Assembly: GCF_000424385.1 (NCBI RefSeq)
Contig: NZ_AUJU01000008.1
Span: 62,001-126,000 of the forward strand
DNA from: Butyrivibrio sp. LC3010
GTDB taxonomy: Bacteria > Bacillota > Clostridia > Lachnospirales > Lachnospiraceae
Length of the DNA: 64,000 nt
Direction of reading: 5' to 3'
In this document: positions 17,426 through 27,254 of the stretch, piece by piece
Layout: each line of letters begins with the position of its first letter
How positions within the stretch are numbered: the first letter of the stretch is position 1
Notes under the pieces: model-generated
The model's database searches: none
Told to the model about the DNA's origin: nothing
Seen by the model: the letters and a program-made list of their open reading frames with translations, nothing else
Position numbers and translations under genes: made by a program

Positions 17426-17454
17426 ATCGTTTCCATCTCCTTCGCAGTACATAA

Positions 17455-17620
17455 GTTATGACTTTCCGAACGATAACAAGGAAAATCGTTCGGAAATCTG
17501 GCTTCGCCAGACACGCCCCTTGCTTCGCAAGGAACTGGTCCAATACGATTATCGAATTTCTGAAGAAATTCAATAATCTATAGGATACCGAATTTCTTCA
17601 GAAATTCGATATTCAAAATC
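17455..17620. repeat. Array of five consecutive hairpins upstream of fmt
   Basis: In order: TTTCCGAACGAT / ATCGTTCGGAAA (perfect 12 bp, about 17464-17498); TCTGGC-TTC-GCCAGA; CCTTGC-TTC-GCAAGG; GAATTTCT-GA-AGAAATTC; and CGAATTTC-TTCA-GAAATTCG. No protein is supported here on either strand. It lies exactly where the fmt unit meets the carbohydrate gene block and may include the terminator of the incoming hybrid kinase gene. Confidence 0.65.
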
Positions 17621-17702
17621 TACAAACATTTTACTACAATAAGCGAAGTTATTGCTAAAAACAATATTTTTACTCTGCCAGTCTATATTATTCAGAGAAA
17701 AT

Positions 17703-20006
17703 TCAGCCTACAAGCTTCTCCAAAACCGTCGCAAGATTTCTGAAATCTTCAATAAAGTCAGGGAACTTATCGTCAATCTTTTCCCTGTCGCCGGCTTTGC
17801 CAAGCAGTTCAAGTTCTTTTGCCTTAGCTGAAATATCAGCCATACCTACGGTAAGCGCACTGCTCTTTATTGCGTGAACATTTATCGTAAACAGCTTTAT
17901 ATCATCCTTTGAAAGGCAGTCTTCCAATAATGCCGCCTTCTCCTCTATTCCCTTCACGAATATTGAAAGTGCCATCATATAGGTTTCCGGGGTTCCACAG
18001 TAATCGATACCTTCACTTACATTAATCCATGGAAGCTCAGAAAGCTCACGGGGTATTCCTTCAAAGCTGACCTCATGAGTCTGTTCAGAACTTACATCCT
18101 GAGCCTGTAAATCGCTTTCATCCGTTGTACTGATCTTACTTTCCGGCAGATACTTAATGAGCATATCCATCATTTTGGAAATCACGACCGGTTTTGTCAG
18201 ATAATCGGTGAAGCCTTCAGATAGCATACGCTCCCGCTCCCCTGAAACAGCACTTGCGGTAAAGGATATTACAGGAGTTGCCAGAGTTTTTTCCGGATAG
18301 TCTTCCTTCATCCTTTTTAATGTCTCAATTCCATCCATCTTAGGCATCATATAATCAAGGAAAACAATATCATAAGAATTTTCTCCGAATTTGCGGATAC
18401 ATTCCTCTCCACTACTTGCAGTATCTATCTTTATCTTTGTAGGCTCAAGAAGTCCGCAGATAACCTCAAGGTTAAGATCCGTATCATCAACAAGAAGCAT
18501 TCTGCAATCAGGCGCTTTAAATGAATGGTGCTCTTGTTTTTTAGTTTCAGTTACTGAGTTAACTTCATTCTTCCAGTTTGAACCGATAATATTTTTATCA
18601 GTGATCTGCTGAGTGAGTTCAAAGCTGAATTCAGAGCCCATGCCATGGATACTTTGAACATTAAATTTTGATCCCATCATATCAAGCAAATGGGCTGACA
18701 TGGCAAGACCTACACCTGGGCCTTTTTCTGAATTTTTCTTTTCAGTATCTATACGCTCAAATGCTATAAACAGTTTTTCCTTATCCGCATCCTTGATTCC
18801 AAGACCAGTATCGGTGACAGTAAATCTGATATGGGCATTTTCTCCTTCTATGCCACGTAGACGTGCCCTGAAAATTATCTTGCCTTTATCCGTGAACTTC
18901 ACTGCATTAGTCAGAAGATGCGTGATGACCTGCTTTATCTTTAGTTCATCACCTATCACTCTTTTAGGAAGATTTGGATCTATATCCATATGTAATTCCA
19001 GTCCCTTATCCTCCACTCTGAAACGGATAAAATTGTAGAGATCATCTATAAGTTCAGGCATGTAGTATTCTACATTTACAAGCTCTGTTTCTCCTATTTC
19101 AACATTAGAGAACTCAAGAATTCCACTTATTATTCTCAGCAGACTGGTGGCAGACTCCCTGATATTTTCTGCGCAGGATATGACCTTATCATCATTACTG
19201 TCGCGAAGAATTATCTCATTCATTCCAATGATAGTATTTATGGGAGTGCGAATCTCATGACTCATATTTGCCAGAAAAGCTGCCTTTGCAGCACTTGCCT
19301 TCTCAGCATCCCACAATGCCTTCGAAAGCTTCCTGTTCTTCTTCCGAGCCTCATTCTCTTCAAGAAAAACATGAACAAGACACGATGCAAAAAGGCAGCC
19401 AATATTATAAAGAGGCAGTAATGGCGCACAGGTCTGCAGAATTATAAATAAGATCATGACAATACATGAAATAGTTATCGTAATTGTACGCTGTTTGTTT
19501 TCTCCCGATGACTTAAAAAATGTAATCAGGGCACATAAAGTTGTTGCTGCAAACAGAAAAACCTGGGCTATAAGAAACAGATATCTGACAGGATGAGGAG
19601 TGTACACTCCGTTCTGATCAAATGAGAAAAGAATTGGATACATGAAATTAACTAAAAGACACGACATTACAAAGGTGAACATTATCCACCCTGTGTATGT
19701 CAGAATTGTATCAAACAAATTGCCGTTATTCAGATATGAAACCACAAACCTTGTCCACATCAAAACAGAAAGGGCCATCAGCATGAAATATACAACAGTA
19801 TCAATATAAACAAGCTTAATCAGATGCCATTCATACGCAATTCCCCATATGATGTCCGTGAACATATAGAGTATGACACTTATAAGAAAAGACCTGTATT
19901 TAATATCATTTTCAGACAACTCTTTTTTAGATATTGACCTTAGAAGTCTGTTGTTTATGATCACATACACAGCAAGCGATAATAATCCAAACCCTGAATA
20001 ATTCAT
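17703..20006 (-). CDS. Hybrid sensor histidine kinase with receiver and HPt domains
   Basis: Multi-domain phosphorelay protein (767 aa). About seven hydrophobic helices fill residues 1-215 (from MNYSGFGLLSLAVYVII to LLPLYNIGCLFASCLVHVFL). A short coiled linker leads to the HisKA domain with SHEIRTPINTIIGMNE, then an ATPase domain with N-box VITHLLTNAVKFTDKG, VTDTGLGIKD and GPGVGLAMSAHLLD. A receiver follows with DIVFLDYMMPKMDG, and a C-terminal HPt domain with VHAIKSSALTVG. All phospho-transfer residues appear intact. There is no obvious separate output partner adjacent, although an AraC-type regulator lies 150 nt upstream. GGAGAG precedes the ATG. The signal and target are unknown. Confidence 0.92.
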   Translation of the reverse strand: MNYSGFGLLSLAVYVIINNRLLRSISKKELSENDIKYRSFLISVILYMFTDIIWGIAYEWHLIKLVYIDTVVYFMLMALSVLMWTRFVVSYLNNGNLFDTILTYTGWIMFTFVMSCLLVNFMYPILFSFDQNGVYTPHPVRYLFLIAQVFLFAATTLCALITFFKSSGENKQRTITITISCIVMILFIILQTCAPLLPLYNIGCLFASCLVHVFLEENEARKKNRKLSKALWDAEKASAAKAAFLANMSHEIRTPINTIIGMNEIILRDSNDDKVISCAENIRESATSLLRIISGILEFSNVEIGETELVNVEYYMPELIDDLYNFIRFRVEDKGLELHMDIDPNLPKRVIGDELKIKQVITHLLTNAVKFTDKGKIIFRARLRGIEGENAHIRFTVTDTGLGIKDADKEKLFIAFERIDTEKKNSEKGPGVGLAMSAHLLDMMGSKFNVQSIHGMGSEFSFELTQQITDKNIIGSNWKNEVNSVTETKKQEHHSFKAPDCRMLLVDDTDLNLEVICGLLEPTKIKIDTASSGEECIRKFGENSYDIVFLDYMMPKMDGIETLKRMKEDYPEKTLATPVISFTASAVSGERERMLSEGFTDYLTKPVVISKMMDMLIKYLPESKISTTDESDLQAQDVSSEQTHEVSFEGIPRELSELPWINVSEGIDYCGTPETYMMALSIFVKGIEEKAALLEDCLSKDDIKLFTINVHAIKSSALTVGMADISAKAKELELLGKAGDREKIDDKFPDFIEDFRNLATVLEKLVG

Positions 20007-20155
20007 AATCTCTCCAATTATAAAATATCTTTATAAGAATAATTGCATTAAATTCTTGCCCACAAGAAGTCGCAATATATTAATTTAATTATAATTTGAT
20101 ATTATCGCTATTGCACATAAATTTTTTATAAAATAACGAATCACTTTAGGAAACT

Positions 20156-21004
20156 TCAGGAACCATTATTGCGGTATTCGTTAGGTGAAACACCATTTAT
20201 TTTCTTAAATACTTTAGAAAAATGATTGACCTCACCAAAGCCGACCATTTCCGCAACATCAGCTATCCGTAGCGATGGATTTTTAAGAAACTCCTCGGCT
20301 TTTCTAATGCGTATGCCGTTTAATATCTCTGAAAAATTCTGTCCCATCTCCTTGTTTAGAAGCTTACTAAGATGCCACTGGCTCACATATACCTTCTCGG
20401 AGACCTCTGCAAGCATTATTTTTTCACTGTAGTGCTCTCCCATATATGCTATTGCATTTCTGACTATGAAATTATTGGCAGCATCCTCATGCTTATCAGC
20501 CTTTTCCCCGATGCTGCTCCCATTATCTGCATCTTTTCGGTCTCCTGCTTTTGATAAATCGGGCTCAGCATCCACTTCTGATACAGCTTTGTCATACTGG
20601 CTTTCAGAGTCAAGCTTACTTACCATAAATGCAATCGCTTCTTCAATCTCTTCCATATTTGAAGGCTTTAGTAGGAAACGTCGAACCCCCAGATTCAGGG
20701 CCGTCTTTGCATATTCAAAATCGCGAAAGCCCGTAAGTATTGTCACCTGCATGTTACTGTATTCTGACTTAAGGGCTGCCACCATGCTTAGTCCGTCCAT
20801 TTCCGGCATGCATATATCAAGGAAAACCATGTCGGGCTTTTTTTCCGTGATAAGCGTCTTTCCTTCAACTCCGTTGTAAGCTGTAGCAATTACTTCACAG
20901 CCAAACTTATCCCATGCAACACTTCTCCTAAGCCCTTCCACTATTATCGGCTCATCATCTATTATCATCACTTTATACATCTGGTTACCATACTCCATAT
21001 TCAT
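20156..21004 (-). CDS. YesN-type response regulator (REC + AraC HTH)
   Basis: Transcription factor of a two-component system. The receiver occupies about residues 9-130 (YKVMIIDDEPIIVEGL, phospho-acceptor in MVFLDICMPEMDG, conserved lysine in FLLKPSNMEE). A charged linker (about 140-175) joins an AraC double helix-turn-helix ending VGFGEVNHFSKVFKKINGVSPNEYR. It lies 18 nt after the kinase gene at 21023 and must be its partner. The start could be ATG 21004 or an internal ATG eight codons later (MYKVMII); neither has a strong ribosome site. As the last genes after the GH38-Opp-GH13 run, this pair probably controls that run, for example through the TGCCAA repeats at 35207-35251. Confidence 0.9.
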   Translation of the reverse strand: MNMEYGNQMYKVMIIDDEPIIVEGLRRSVAWDKFGCEVIATAYNGVEGKTLITEKKPDMVFLDICMPEMDGLSMVAALKSEYSNMQVTILTGFRDFEYAKTALNLGVRRFLLKPSNMEEIEEAIAFMVSKLDSESQYDKAVSEVDAEPDLSKAGDRKDADNGSSIGEKADKHEDAANNFIVRNAIAYMGEHYSEKIMLAEVSEKVYVSQWHLSKLLNKEMGQNFSEILNGIRIRKAEEFLKNPSLRIADVAEMVGFGEVNHFSKVFKKINGVSPNEYRNNGS

Positions 21005-21022
21005 TGATTTGTACTACCTGCT

Positions 21023-22612
21023 TCAGGATAGTGGCATTACCATCCTGAACTGCATCTTATCCTCATCGATGAGATGAACGGACAGACCATACTTTTCTCC
21101 AAAAATAAGCTCTATTCTCTTGTTTACGTTATATATTCCAATTGAGGTATGAACTCCGGGAACACTCTTATCAAGAGCATCTTCCCCGCTTATAATCCTG
21201 CTTATCCTATCGATATCCTCAGTCTTCATTTTCTTTCCGCTATTTATTACGTCTATAATAAGCTCATTATTATCTTCAAAGATATTAAGCCAGATTGTAC
21301 CATGACTTACACTCTCTACTCCGTGCTTTATGGCGTTTTCCAATATTGGCTGCAGAATAAGCTGAGGAACAAGTGCATTTACAAGATTAGTGTCCACCAG
21401 CTTTTCAACCTCCAGCCTGTCACCAAAACGCATGGACATGATATATAAAAATGCATCAGCGCACCTGATCTCATCAGATAATCTTGTGAGTACAACATTG
21501 TCCCTGTTTATTCCGGAAGAAAGAACTGTTCCCAGTGCCTCGATCATTTTGCTGACCTCAGTATCCCCGTTCATCCTGGCCTGCCAATTCATCATCTCCA
21601 GCGTATTATTTAAAAAGTGCGGATTTATCTGAGCCTGAAGCGCCGCAATCTGGGCATCCTTTGTGGCCATTCTCTGCTGGTACTTGGAGTTCTTCTGCAT
21701 GTAATAATAAGTCATTATCATTATTGGAAGCATTGCAAGGACTGAAATTATTACTATCAGATTGACTCTGGAAATCTCATAGTACAGATCTCCCATATCC
21801 TTAATATAGTAAAAGTCCAGACTGTAATTACTTTCATCAACATTATATCTATAGCCTGTATATCCTGTCTGAAAGGTTCTTCGTATTCCCCTTTCATGTT
21901 TCTCTGCAGAGCCGCTTCGTAACCCACTAAGGACATTCATTTTGTTGTCAGGAATTTTAACCTCTCCGAAATATGTGAGAAAATATCCGGTTTTATTTAC
22001 CTCAACAAAAATGTTCTCAAGCTCTTCCAAAGGTATGTCCTTAAAGAATTTATCTCTTTCAAGACCTACTACCACTGCGCCATAACTGATGTCATATATT
22101 GAGAAAAACAGATTCTGAACAAGATAAATCTGATCACCGACTATGGCAACCTGAGCCTGCTTTTCTTTATTGTGAACAAAGGGCTTTAAATATCCATCCA
22201 CATTTTTCATATAGTCATCATAATTAAAATCACTTTTTGCAGCATAAACCGAAGGCTCATCCTCATTTATCAGATAAAATGCCGTAAAAGCAAACTGATC
22301 ATCCGGAGAAAACTTACTGATAATCTGAAGACGGATCCAGGTCAGATAGTCCTCTTTGCTAAGGTTCCCCGTCTGGAGTTTTCTGTAATTACTTTTCCAC
22401 TCTTCTCCGGAACTTTGGCGGTATATTCGCGAGGCCGCCTCATCAATATGGGATTTTAATAAAACCCCCGAGACATTGACCGCATTCATAACCTCACTTT
22501 CAGTTCTGTCTATGTATGCGTTCTGATATTGATTAAATATAAATGATAACAATACTGCTATTGGAATCAGCCATGATATTGAAAACAGTATAAAAAGCGT
22601 TTTAGATTTCAA
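21023..22612 (-). CDS. YesM-type sensor histidine kinase
   Basis: Membrane sensor kinase (about 530 aa). A first helix (LFILFSISWLIPIAVLLSFIF) and a second (VNLIVIISVLAMLPIMIMTYYY) bracket an extracellular sensor of about 240 residues. The cytoplasmic part has the His_kinase box AQINPHFLNNTLEMMNWQ and the ATPase segments PILENAIKHGVE and VINSGKKM. I place the start at TTG 22612, which has GGAGG (22619-22623) six nt upstream; the longest frame starts seven codons earlier at a TTG without a ribosome site. It precedes its partner regulator by 18 nt. Family members typically govern sugar-binding protein transporters, in line with the neighbouring genes. Confidence 0.9.
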   Translation of the reverse strand: MKSKTLFILFSISWLIPIAVLLSFIFNQYQNAYIDRTESEVMNAVNVSGVLLKSHIDEAASRIYRQSSGEEWKSNYRKLQTGNLSKEDYLTWIRLQIISKFSPDDQFAFTAFYLINEDEPSVYAAKSDFNYDDYMKNVDGYLKPFVHNKEKQAQVAIVGDQIYLVQNLFFSIYDISYGAVVVGLERDKFFKDIPLEELENIFVEVNKTGYFLTYFGEVKIPDNKMNVLSGLRSGSAEKHERGIRRTFQTGYTGYRYNVDESNYSLDFYYIKDMGDLYYEISRVNLIVIISVLAMLPIMIMTYYYMQKNSKYQQRMATKDAQIAALQAQINPHFLNNTLEMMNWQARMNGDTEVSKMIEALGTVLSSGINRDNVVLTRLSDEIRCADAFLYIMSMRFGDRLEVEKLVDTNLVNALVPQLILQPILENAIKHGVESVSHGTIWLNIFEDNNELIIDVINSGKKMKTEDIDRISRIISGEDALDKSVPGVHTSIGIYNVNKRIELIFGEKYGLSVHLIDEDKMQFRMVMPLS

Positions 22613-22651
22613 AAAATTCCTCCGGGAAGTCAAAATATTTAAAGCGCATTT

Positions 22652-22680
22652 ACCCCGGTACCATTTTATAGCACCGGGGT
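22652..22680. terminator. Hairpin between GH13 gene and kinase gene
   Basis: Perfect 8-bp stem ACCCCGGT (22652-22659) / ACCGGGGT (22673-22680), loop 13 nt. Neither side has a clear T tract, so it may weaken or pause transcription, or protect a processed 3' end, instead of fully terminating. Confidence 0.45.
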
Positions 22681-22730
22681 TGCATAGGAAAGGTAAAAAC
22701 TGAAAGGTATTGCCTTAGTTTCTTGCTATT

Positions 22731-24275
22731 TTAACGTATTACTACAAAAGACTGAGAAGAAAGAGTAAGCTTATCCTCTCCAATTTCAGCATTTCCAAGA
22801 CTGTATATTTTTTCTCCCTTTACTGTTAAAGCTGCAGTTTTTTCTTTATCAGAAGGATTAACCGCTATTGTAAGACTTCCTCTCTTATATACAAAAGGAG
22901 CATTTTTTTCTGCGCAGAGAACCTTAAAATCAGCATCTGCCTGCAGGTCTTCTTCTCTGTGACGAAGATTAAGGAGCTCTTTTACTACATTAAGAAGTGA
23001 ATCCTTATCCTTCTCCTGCTCCTCGACGGTAGGAGCATCTTCTGCTTCATCAACAGGCAGATACAGGCTGTCCTTGCAGCCCTCGGAGAATCCAAGGTTT
23101 TTACCCTTATTCCACTGCATGGGAGTACGTGAACCTGTACGGTAATAGCCACCCTCCTTTGTGGGAAGCTCCAAATATCTCATGCCGATCTCATCACCAT
23201 AGTACAGGAACGGAACACCGGGCATAGTAAAGATGAATGCATAGGCTATCTTAAGCTCATCGGGTTCAAGTGTATATCTGGGTCTGTTTGTGTCGTGGTT
23301 GCAGGTTAGCATGGAAATATAACCTATATCCTTTGTATCCTCATACCACTTCACATATTCATCAAGGAAACGATTTATGTCTCCGTCACTATCCTTTTTA
23401 AAGAATGAATTATCCTCTTTTTCCTTATCATTTACAAAATAATCTCTCATAAGAGTGGAATAGCCATTTCCCGGATGATTCAAATAAAAATCCATGTCAT
23501 ATCCGGCTCTTAATGCTATTGAAGGTCTGCTCCACTCAGCGACCATTGCAGCCTCCGGATACTCTTCATCAAGCATTTTTCTGATATCAAGCCATACCGC
23601 ACTGGTTCCTGTCTGTTTTTCATCATCATGCTTTACCAGTGATCCTGCCATATCTACTCTGAATCCATCGCAGCCATGATCGAGCCAGAATCTCATAACA
23701 TCCTTTATGGCTTCTCTTGTTGCAATGCAGTCAGGATGGTCGATTGGAAGCTGCCAGGGCTCCTCGGGATTTAAGAATCCATAGTTAAGAGCAGGCTGGC
23801 ATTTAAAGAAATTAAGAGCATAGGTCCCGCTTCTCTCACTTTCACCGCCAATATAATTAAGGTCCGCTGTCCTCTGAAAACAAAAATCTGACCAGATATA
23901 TCTGTTGCTGTATTCGTTCTTTTCAGCTTTCTGGCTCTGTCTGAACCACTCATGTTCCTCTGATGTATGACCGGGAACAAGATCAAGAAGAACTTTTATT
24001 CCTCTTTTATGAGCTTCTCCAAATAATCTGTAAAGATCATTGTTGCAACCGTATCTTGGAGCAACCTTCTTATAATCCCTCACATCATATCCCGCATCTG
24101 CAAAAGGTGAATCAAAGCAGGGATTGATCCAGAGTGCGTTGCATCCAAGGGACTTTATGTAGTCAAGTTTTTCTATAATTCCATTAAAATCTCCGATTCC
24201 ATCCCCATTTGTGTCATAGAAGGACTGAGGATAAATCTCATAAAACACTGTATCCTTTAACCATGTAGCTGCCAT
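22731..24275 (-). CDS. GH13 alpha-amylase-family glycosidase
   Basis: Intracellular alpha-glucan or alpha-glucoside hydrolase (514 aa, no signal peptide). GH13 regions in order: FYEIYPQSFYDTNGDGIGDF, LLDLVPGHTSEEHEWF, nucleophile aspartate in DGFRVDMAG, acid/base glutamate in AAMVAEWSRP, and stabilising aspartate in LTCNHDTNRP. A C-terminal beta domain follows (KEKTAALTVKGEKIYSLG). The layout is that of oligo-1,6-glucosidase/alpha-glucosidase relatives, although the VAEWSRPSIALRAGYDMDFYLNHPGNG segment is not typical of those I know best, so the exact substrate is left open. It follows the Opp-type transporter genes by 104 nt on the same strand, suggesting action on an imported oligosaccharide. 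Confidence 0.88.
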   Translation of the reverse strand: MAATWLKDTVFYEIYPQSFYDTNGDGIGDFNGIIEKLDYIKSLGCNALWINPCFDSPFADAGYDVRDYKKVAPRYGCNNDLYRLFGEAHKRGIKVLLDLVPGHTSEEHEWFRQSQKAEKNEYSNRYIWSDFCFQRTADLNYIGGESERSGTYALNFFKCQPALNYGFLNPEEPWQLPIDHPDCIATREAIKDVMRFWLDHGCDGFRVDMAGSLVKHDDEKQTGTSAVWLDIRKMLDEEYPEAAMVAEWSRPSIALRAGYDMDFYLNHPGNGYSTLMRDYFVNDKEKEDNSFFKKDSDGDINRFLDEYVKWYEDTKDIGYISMLTCNHDTNRPRYTLEPDELKIAYAFIFTMPGVPFLYYGDEIGMRYLELPTKEGGYYRTGSRTPMQWNKGKNLGFSEGCKDSLYLPVDEAEDAPTVEEQEKDKDSLLNVVKELLNLRHREEDLQADADFKVLCAEKNAPFVYKRGSLTIAVNPSDKEKTAALTVKGEKIYSLGNAEIGEDKLTLSSQSFVVIR

Positions 24276-24379
24276 ATTAGATTATTATTCCTTTCTTTCA
24301 AAAAATTAAATTTATTTCCCATCAAAGATTTTTTTTACTTTAAATTGAAACCACTTTTTTTCCGAGGAAAAACAGGAAT

Positions 24380-25363
24380 CTATGCTTCTTTAGCGGTTAA
24401 ATGATGGAAGCAGTAAACACTTCGTCCGCCATCAAGCTTTGTTTCATCCGGCTTATTCTGTCTGCATTCATCTGTAGCATAAGGACAGCGTGGTGCAAAC
24501 TTACAGCAGGTAAGCGCATACTCTTTTGCTTCCATGTCCGGCATGACAAATTCCTGGTTCCATTTGTCCCCGACTCTCGGAACTGCTTCCATAAGCAGCT
24601 GTGTATAGGGATGAGCGGGATTGTCCATAAGTTCCTTAGCGGGGCCGTACTCAATGAGGCCTCCGCGATAAAGAGTTGCTATATAATCAGACACATAATA
24701 TGCCGTTGACAGATCATGGGTGATATATATAAATGAAATGTTGTACTTATCCTTAAGCTCCTTGAACAGATTGACAATGTTCATCTTCATTGAAGCATCA
24801 ATAGCCGCAACCGGTTCGTCTGCTATTATCAGCTTTGGCCTTGTTATTAGCGCTCTGGCGATGGAAACTCTCTGAAGCTCACCACCTGAAAATTGTGCTG
24901 AATATTTACCTTTTACAACTGCAAGGGACATTCCTACACTCTTTAGAGCTTCGTCAGCCTTTTGCTCTGCCTCTTGCTGATTTTTAGCTATTCCAAGCTT
25001 TAACGCGGTGTTATACAAATATGTATCCACAGCTTTTCTTGGAGAAAAAGATTCATAAGGATTTTGGAAAATCGGCTGTACGTCCAGTTTGAACTGCTTT
25101 GCGTCATACTTTTCCTTGTCACTGTAGGATTTTCCATTGAGGATGATATCTCCTCCATCCGGTGTATGAAGTCTTAAGATCATCTTGCAAAGTGTAGACT
25201 TACCGCATCCGGACTCTCCAACTATTGATAAAATGACAGGCTTATCAGCATCTATTGAAAGCGATACGTTATCAACAGCCGTCATCTTTTTTCCTCTGAT
25301 CATTCCGCCTATTCGGAAATTTTTGGTAACGCCTTTTACTTCAAGTAAATATTTATCAGACAT
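24380..25363 (-). CDS. Opp-type ABC transporter ATP-binding protein (OppF/DppF position)
   Basis: Cytoplasmic ATPase powering import by the neighbouring permeases. Walker A GESGCGKSTL, Q-loop QPIFQNPYESFSPRK, signature FSGGELQRVSIARAL and Walker B KLIIADEP are intact. The C-terminal oligopeptide-type extension ends with CKFAPRCPYATDECRQNKP, a cysteine cluster typical of OppD/OppF. Length 327 is usual. Its start overlaps the OppD-like gene by 8 nt. Although annotated by homology as oligopeptide transport, family-5 systems often import oligosaccharides, and the GH38 and GH13 neighbours favour that here. Confidence 0.92.
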   Translation of the reverse strand: MSDKYLLEVKGVTKNFRIGGMIRGKKMTAVDNVSLSIDADKPVILSIVGESGCGKSTLCKMILRLHTPDGGDIILNGKSYSDKEKYDAKQFKLDVQPIFQNPYESFSPRKAVDTYLYNTALKLGIAKNQQEAEQKADEALKSVGMSLAVVKGKYSAQFSGGELQRVSIARALITRPKLIIADEPVAAIDASMKMNIVNLFKELKDKYNISFIYITHDLSTAYYVSDYIATLYRGGLIEYGPAKELMDNPAHPYTQLLMEAVPRVGDKWNQEFVMPDMEAKEYALTCCKFAPRCPYATDECRQNKPDETKLDGGRSVYCFHHLTAKEA

Positions 25364-26339
25364 TGATCATTCCACCTCCCTCTTTCAGTAAGTGGCATGC
25401 AACAAATCTTCCGGGCCTGATCTCCCTGAATTCCGGAACAGATGCCTTGCACTTATCTGTAGCATAGGGACAACGCGGTGCAAATCTGCATCCCGGCGGA
25501 GGATTCCTAAGTGCCGGAGGTCTTCCGGGAATACCAACCTTCGCACTCTTATCGCCAACCTTTGGAAGCGCATTTACAAGCATTGTTGTATAGGGATGAA
25601 TCGGGTCTTCGAAAATATCTTCCGTAGGTCCAAGTTCAATCATGCTTCCTGAGTACATTATTCCCATTCTGTCTGTAATCTGATAGTGAACACCCATATC
25701 ATGGCTGACAATTACCATGGTATTTTTGAGCTGCTTCTGCAAACGCATAAGCATCATCAGAATTCCCCTCTGAACAACTACGTCCAGCGCAGTTGTAGGT
25801 TCGTCTGCCAGAACAACATTGGGCGACATAAATGTTGCGAGGGCTATGATAACGCGCTGTCTCATTCCGCCTGACAGCTGGAAGGGATATGCTTCAAGAA
25901 TATCAGGTGAAAGACTTAGCTCCTCAAGATAATTAGCCACTCTTTTAAGAGTCTCCTCTTTAGTTTCCTTTTTCCTGTCCTCCTTTGGAATGGAATCAAG
26001 AAACTGTTTTTTTAGTCTTGTTATGGGATCAAGAACCGACTGGGCAGCCTGCGGAACATATGCTATGTTGTTCCACCAGGTCTTTTTGATCTCACCTGAG
26101 GAATAGGCAAAATCCCTGGCGTTCTTTTTTCCTGACAGTACAATCTGTCCTTTATCTATTACCAGGGGCCACTCAATGATGTCGTAAAGCGTCTTAAGAA
26201 GTGTTGTCTTACCGCAGCCTGACTCCCCGGCTATTCCAAAAATTTCATTGTCGCCTATAGTAAAATTAAGATCATTTAAAACATGTACATCTCCATCGAT
26301 CGTCTTGTATGAAGTCGACAGATTCTCAACCTTTATCAT
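25356..26339 (-). CDS. Opp-type ABC transporter ATP-binding protein (OppD/DppD position)
   Basis: Second ATPase subunit of the same importer. Motifs are Walker A GESGCGKTTL, signature LSGGMRQRVIIALATFMSP, Walker B NVVLADEPTTALDVV and the H-loop VIVSHDMGVHYQ. The C-terminal cysteine segment CRFAPRCPYATDKCKASVPEF matches that of its partner. Length 327. It starts 6 nt after the OppC-like stop and overlaps the OppF-like start, so the four transport genes form one tightly coupled unit. Substrate inferred to be an oligosaccharide from the enzymes encoded on either side. Confidence 0.92.
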   Translation of the reverse strand: MIKVENLSTSYKTIDGDVHVLNDLNFTIGDNEIFGIAGESGCGKTTLLKTLYDIIEWPLVIDKGQIVLSGKKNARDFAYSSGEIKKTWWNNIAYVPQAAQSVLDPITRLKKQFLDSIPKEDRKKETKEETLKRVANYLEELSLSPDILEAYPFQLSGGMRQRVIIALATFMSPNVVLADEPTTALDVVVQRGILMMLMRLQKQLKNTMVIVSHDMGVHYQITDRMGIMYSGSMIELGPTEDIFEDPIHPYTTMLVNALPKVGDKSAKVGIPGRPPALRNPPPGCRFAPRCPYATDKCKASVPEFREIRPGRFVACHLLKEGGGMINV

Positions 26340-26345
26340 TTATAA

Positions 26346-27182
26346 TCACCTGCCTCTCTTCATTGCCAGATAGTCGTTATATCCCGTGATCAGCAGGAAC
26401 AAGCCTATAAACATCACGATAGTAGCCACGATCGGTGATCCGATCCAGAGCCATTGCTTATTAAATATGGCATTTCTTTCCCTTGCCCACTGTATCATGT
26501 TTCCAAGGGATACAAGGTTTGCAGGTGAAAGTCCCAAAACTGCCAGGGATGATTCAGAAGCAATAGCATTCAAGGTCGCATTCATGAAGTTTGAAAGTGA
26601 CCAGGTAAGTGCAAAGGGAAGTATCTCTGTCACAACTATCTGAATAGTGCTCTCCCCTGAAAATCTTGCTGTCTGTATAAAGTCTCTTTCCTTGAGAGTA
26701 AGCGCCATTGATCTTATCTGTCTGCTCGGCCATGCCCATGCAAACATGGCCAGAACCAAAGCTATAAGAATAACCGTAGATGTTCCCTTCATGAGGGATG
26801 TCATCAGAATCAAAATAGGAAGTGACGGGATTACCACAAAGGTATCAGTGATAACCATAAGAATTCTGTCCAGTGCACCTCCTGCAAATCCTGAGAGAAG
26901 TCCCACAAAAACTCCAACAACGGTTCCTATTGTGGCAACGATAAGACCTATAACCAGTGAATTATGGATAGCTTCAATAAGAAGCCACAGAACATCCTGC
27001 CCCATTGAGGTAGTCCCCAAAAGATGTTCACTGCTTGAACCGAGCTTCGGATCATAAGTGTTAAACATAAATGGATCATTATGAGGAATCAGGTAAATTA
27101 CAAACCCAATGATCAAAAATATAGACGTTATTATCAAGCCCGAGCGGAGGGCGAAATTAGCATTTTTCCAAAACTTTTTCAT
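26346..27182 (-). CDS. Opp-type ABC transporter permease (OppC/DppC position)
   Basis: Inner permease subunit with about six hydrophobic helices in 278 residues, beginning FALRSGLIITSIFLIIGFVIYLIP. The segment PKLGSSSEHLLGTTSMGQDVLW is the usual OppC periplasmic loop (compare HWFGTDxxGRD), and the cytoplasmic coupling loop is seen as RQIRSMALTLKERDFIQTARFSGES. The coding start is ATG 27182. It lies 72 nt after the OppB-like stop, a gap that contains a copy of the dispersed 37-nt palindromic element. No oddities in the reading frame. Confidence 0.92.
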   Translation of the reverse strand: MKKFWKNANFALRSGLIITSIFLIIGFVIYLIPHNDPFMFNTYDPKLGSSSEHLLGTTSMGQDVLWLLIEAIHNSLVIGLIVATIGTVVGVFVGLLSGFAGGALDRILMVITDTFVVIPSLPILILMTSLMKGTSTVILIALVLAMFAWAWPSRQIRSMALTLKERDFIQTARFSGESTIQIVVTEILPFALTWSLSNFMNATLNAIASESSLAVLGLSPANLVSLGNMIQWARERNAIFNKQWLWIGSPIVATIVMFIGLFLLITGYNDYLAMKRGR

Positions 27183-27210
27183 CCTTCATCCTTCTCTTAT
27201 TATTATGTAA

Positions 27211-27247
27211 CGGCACTATTACTTCGTAATCCTGCCATGTCGGTCGG
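27211..27247. repeat. Dispersed 37-nt palindromic element, copy 2
   Basis: Differs from copy 1 (7140-7176) at three positions. It lies inside the transporter operon, between the OppB- and OppC-like genes, so it is transcribed and can form the ATTAC-TTCG-GTAAT hairpin in the message. Confidence 0.75.
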
Positions 27248-27254
27248 TGCGATG

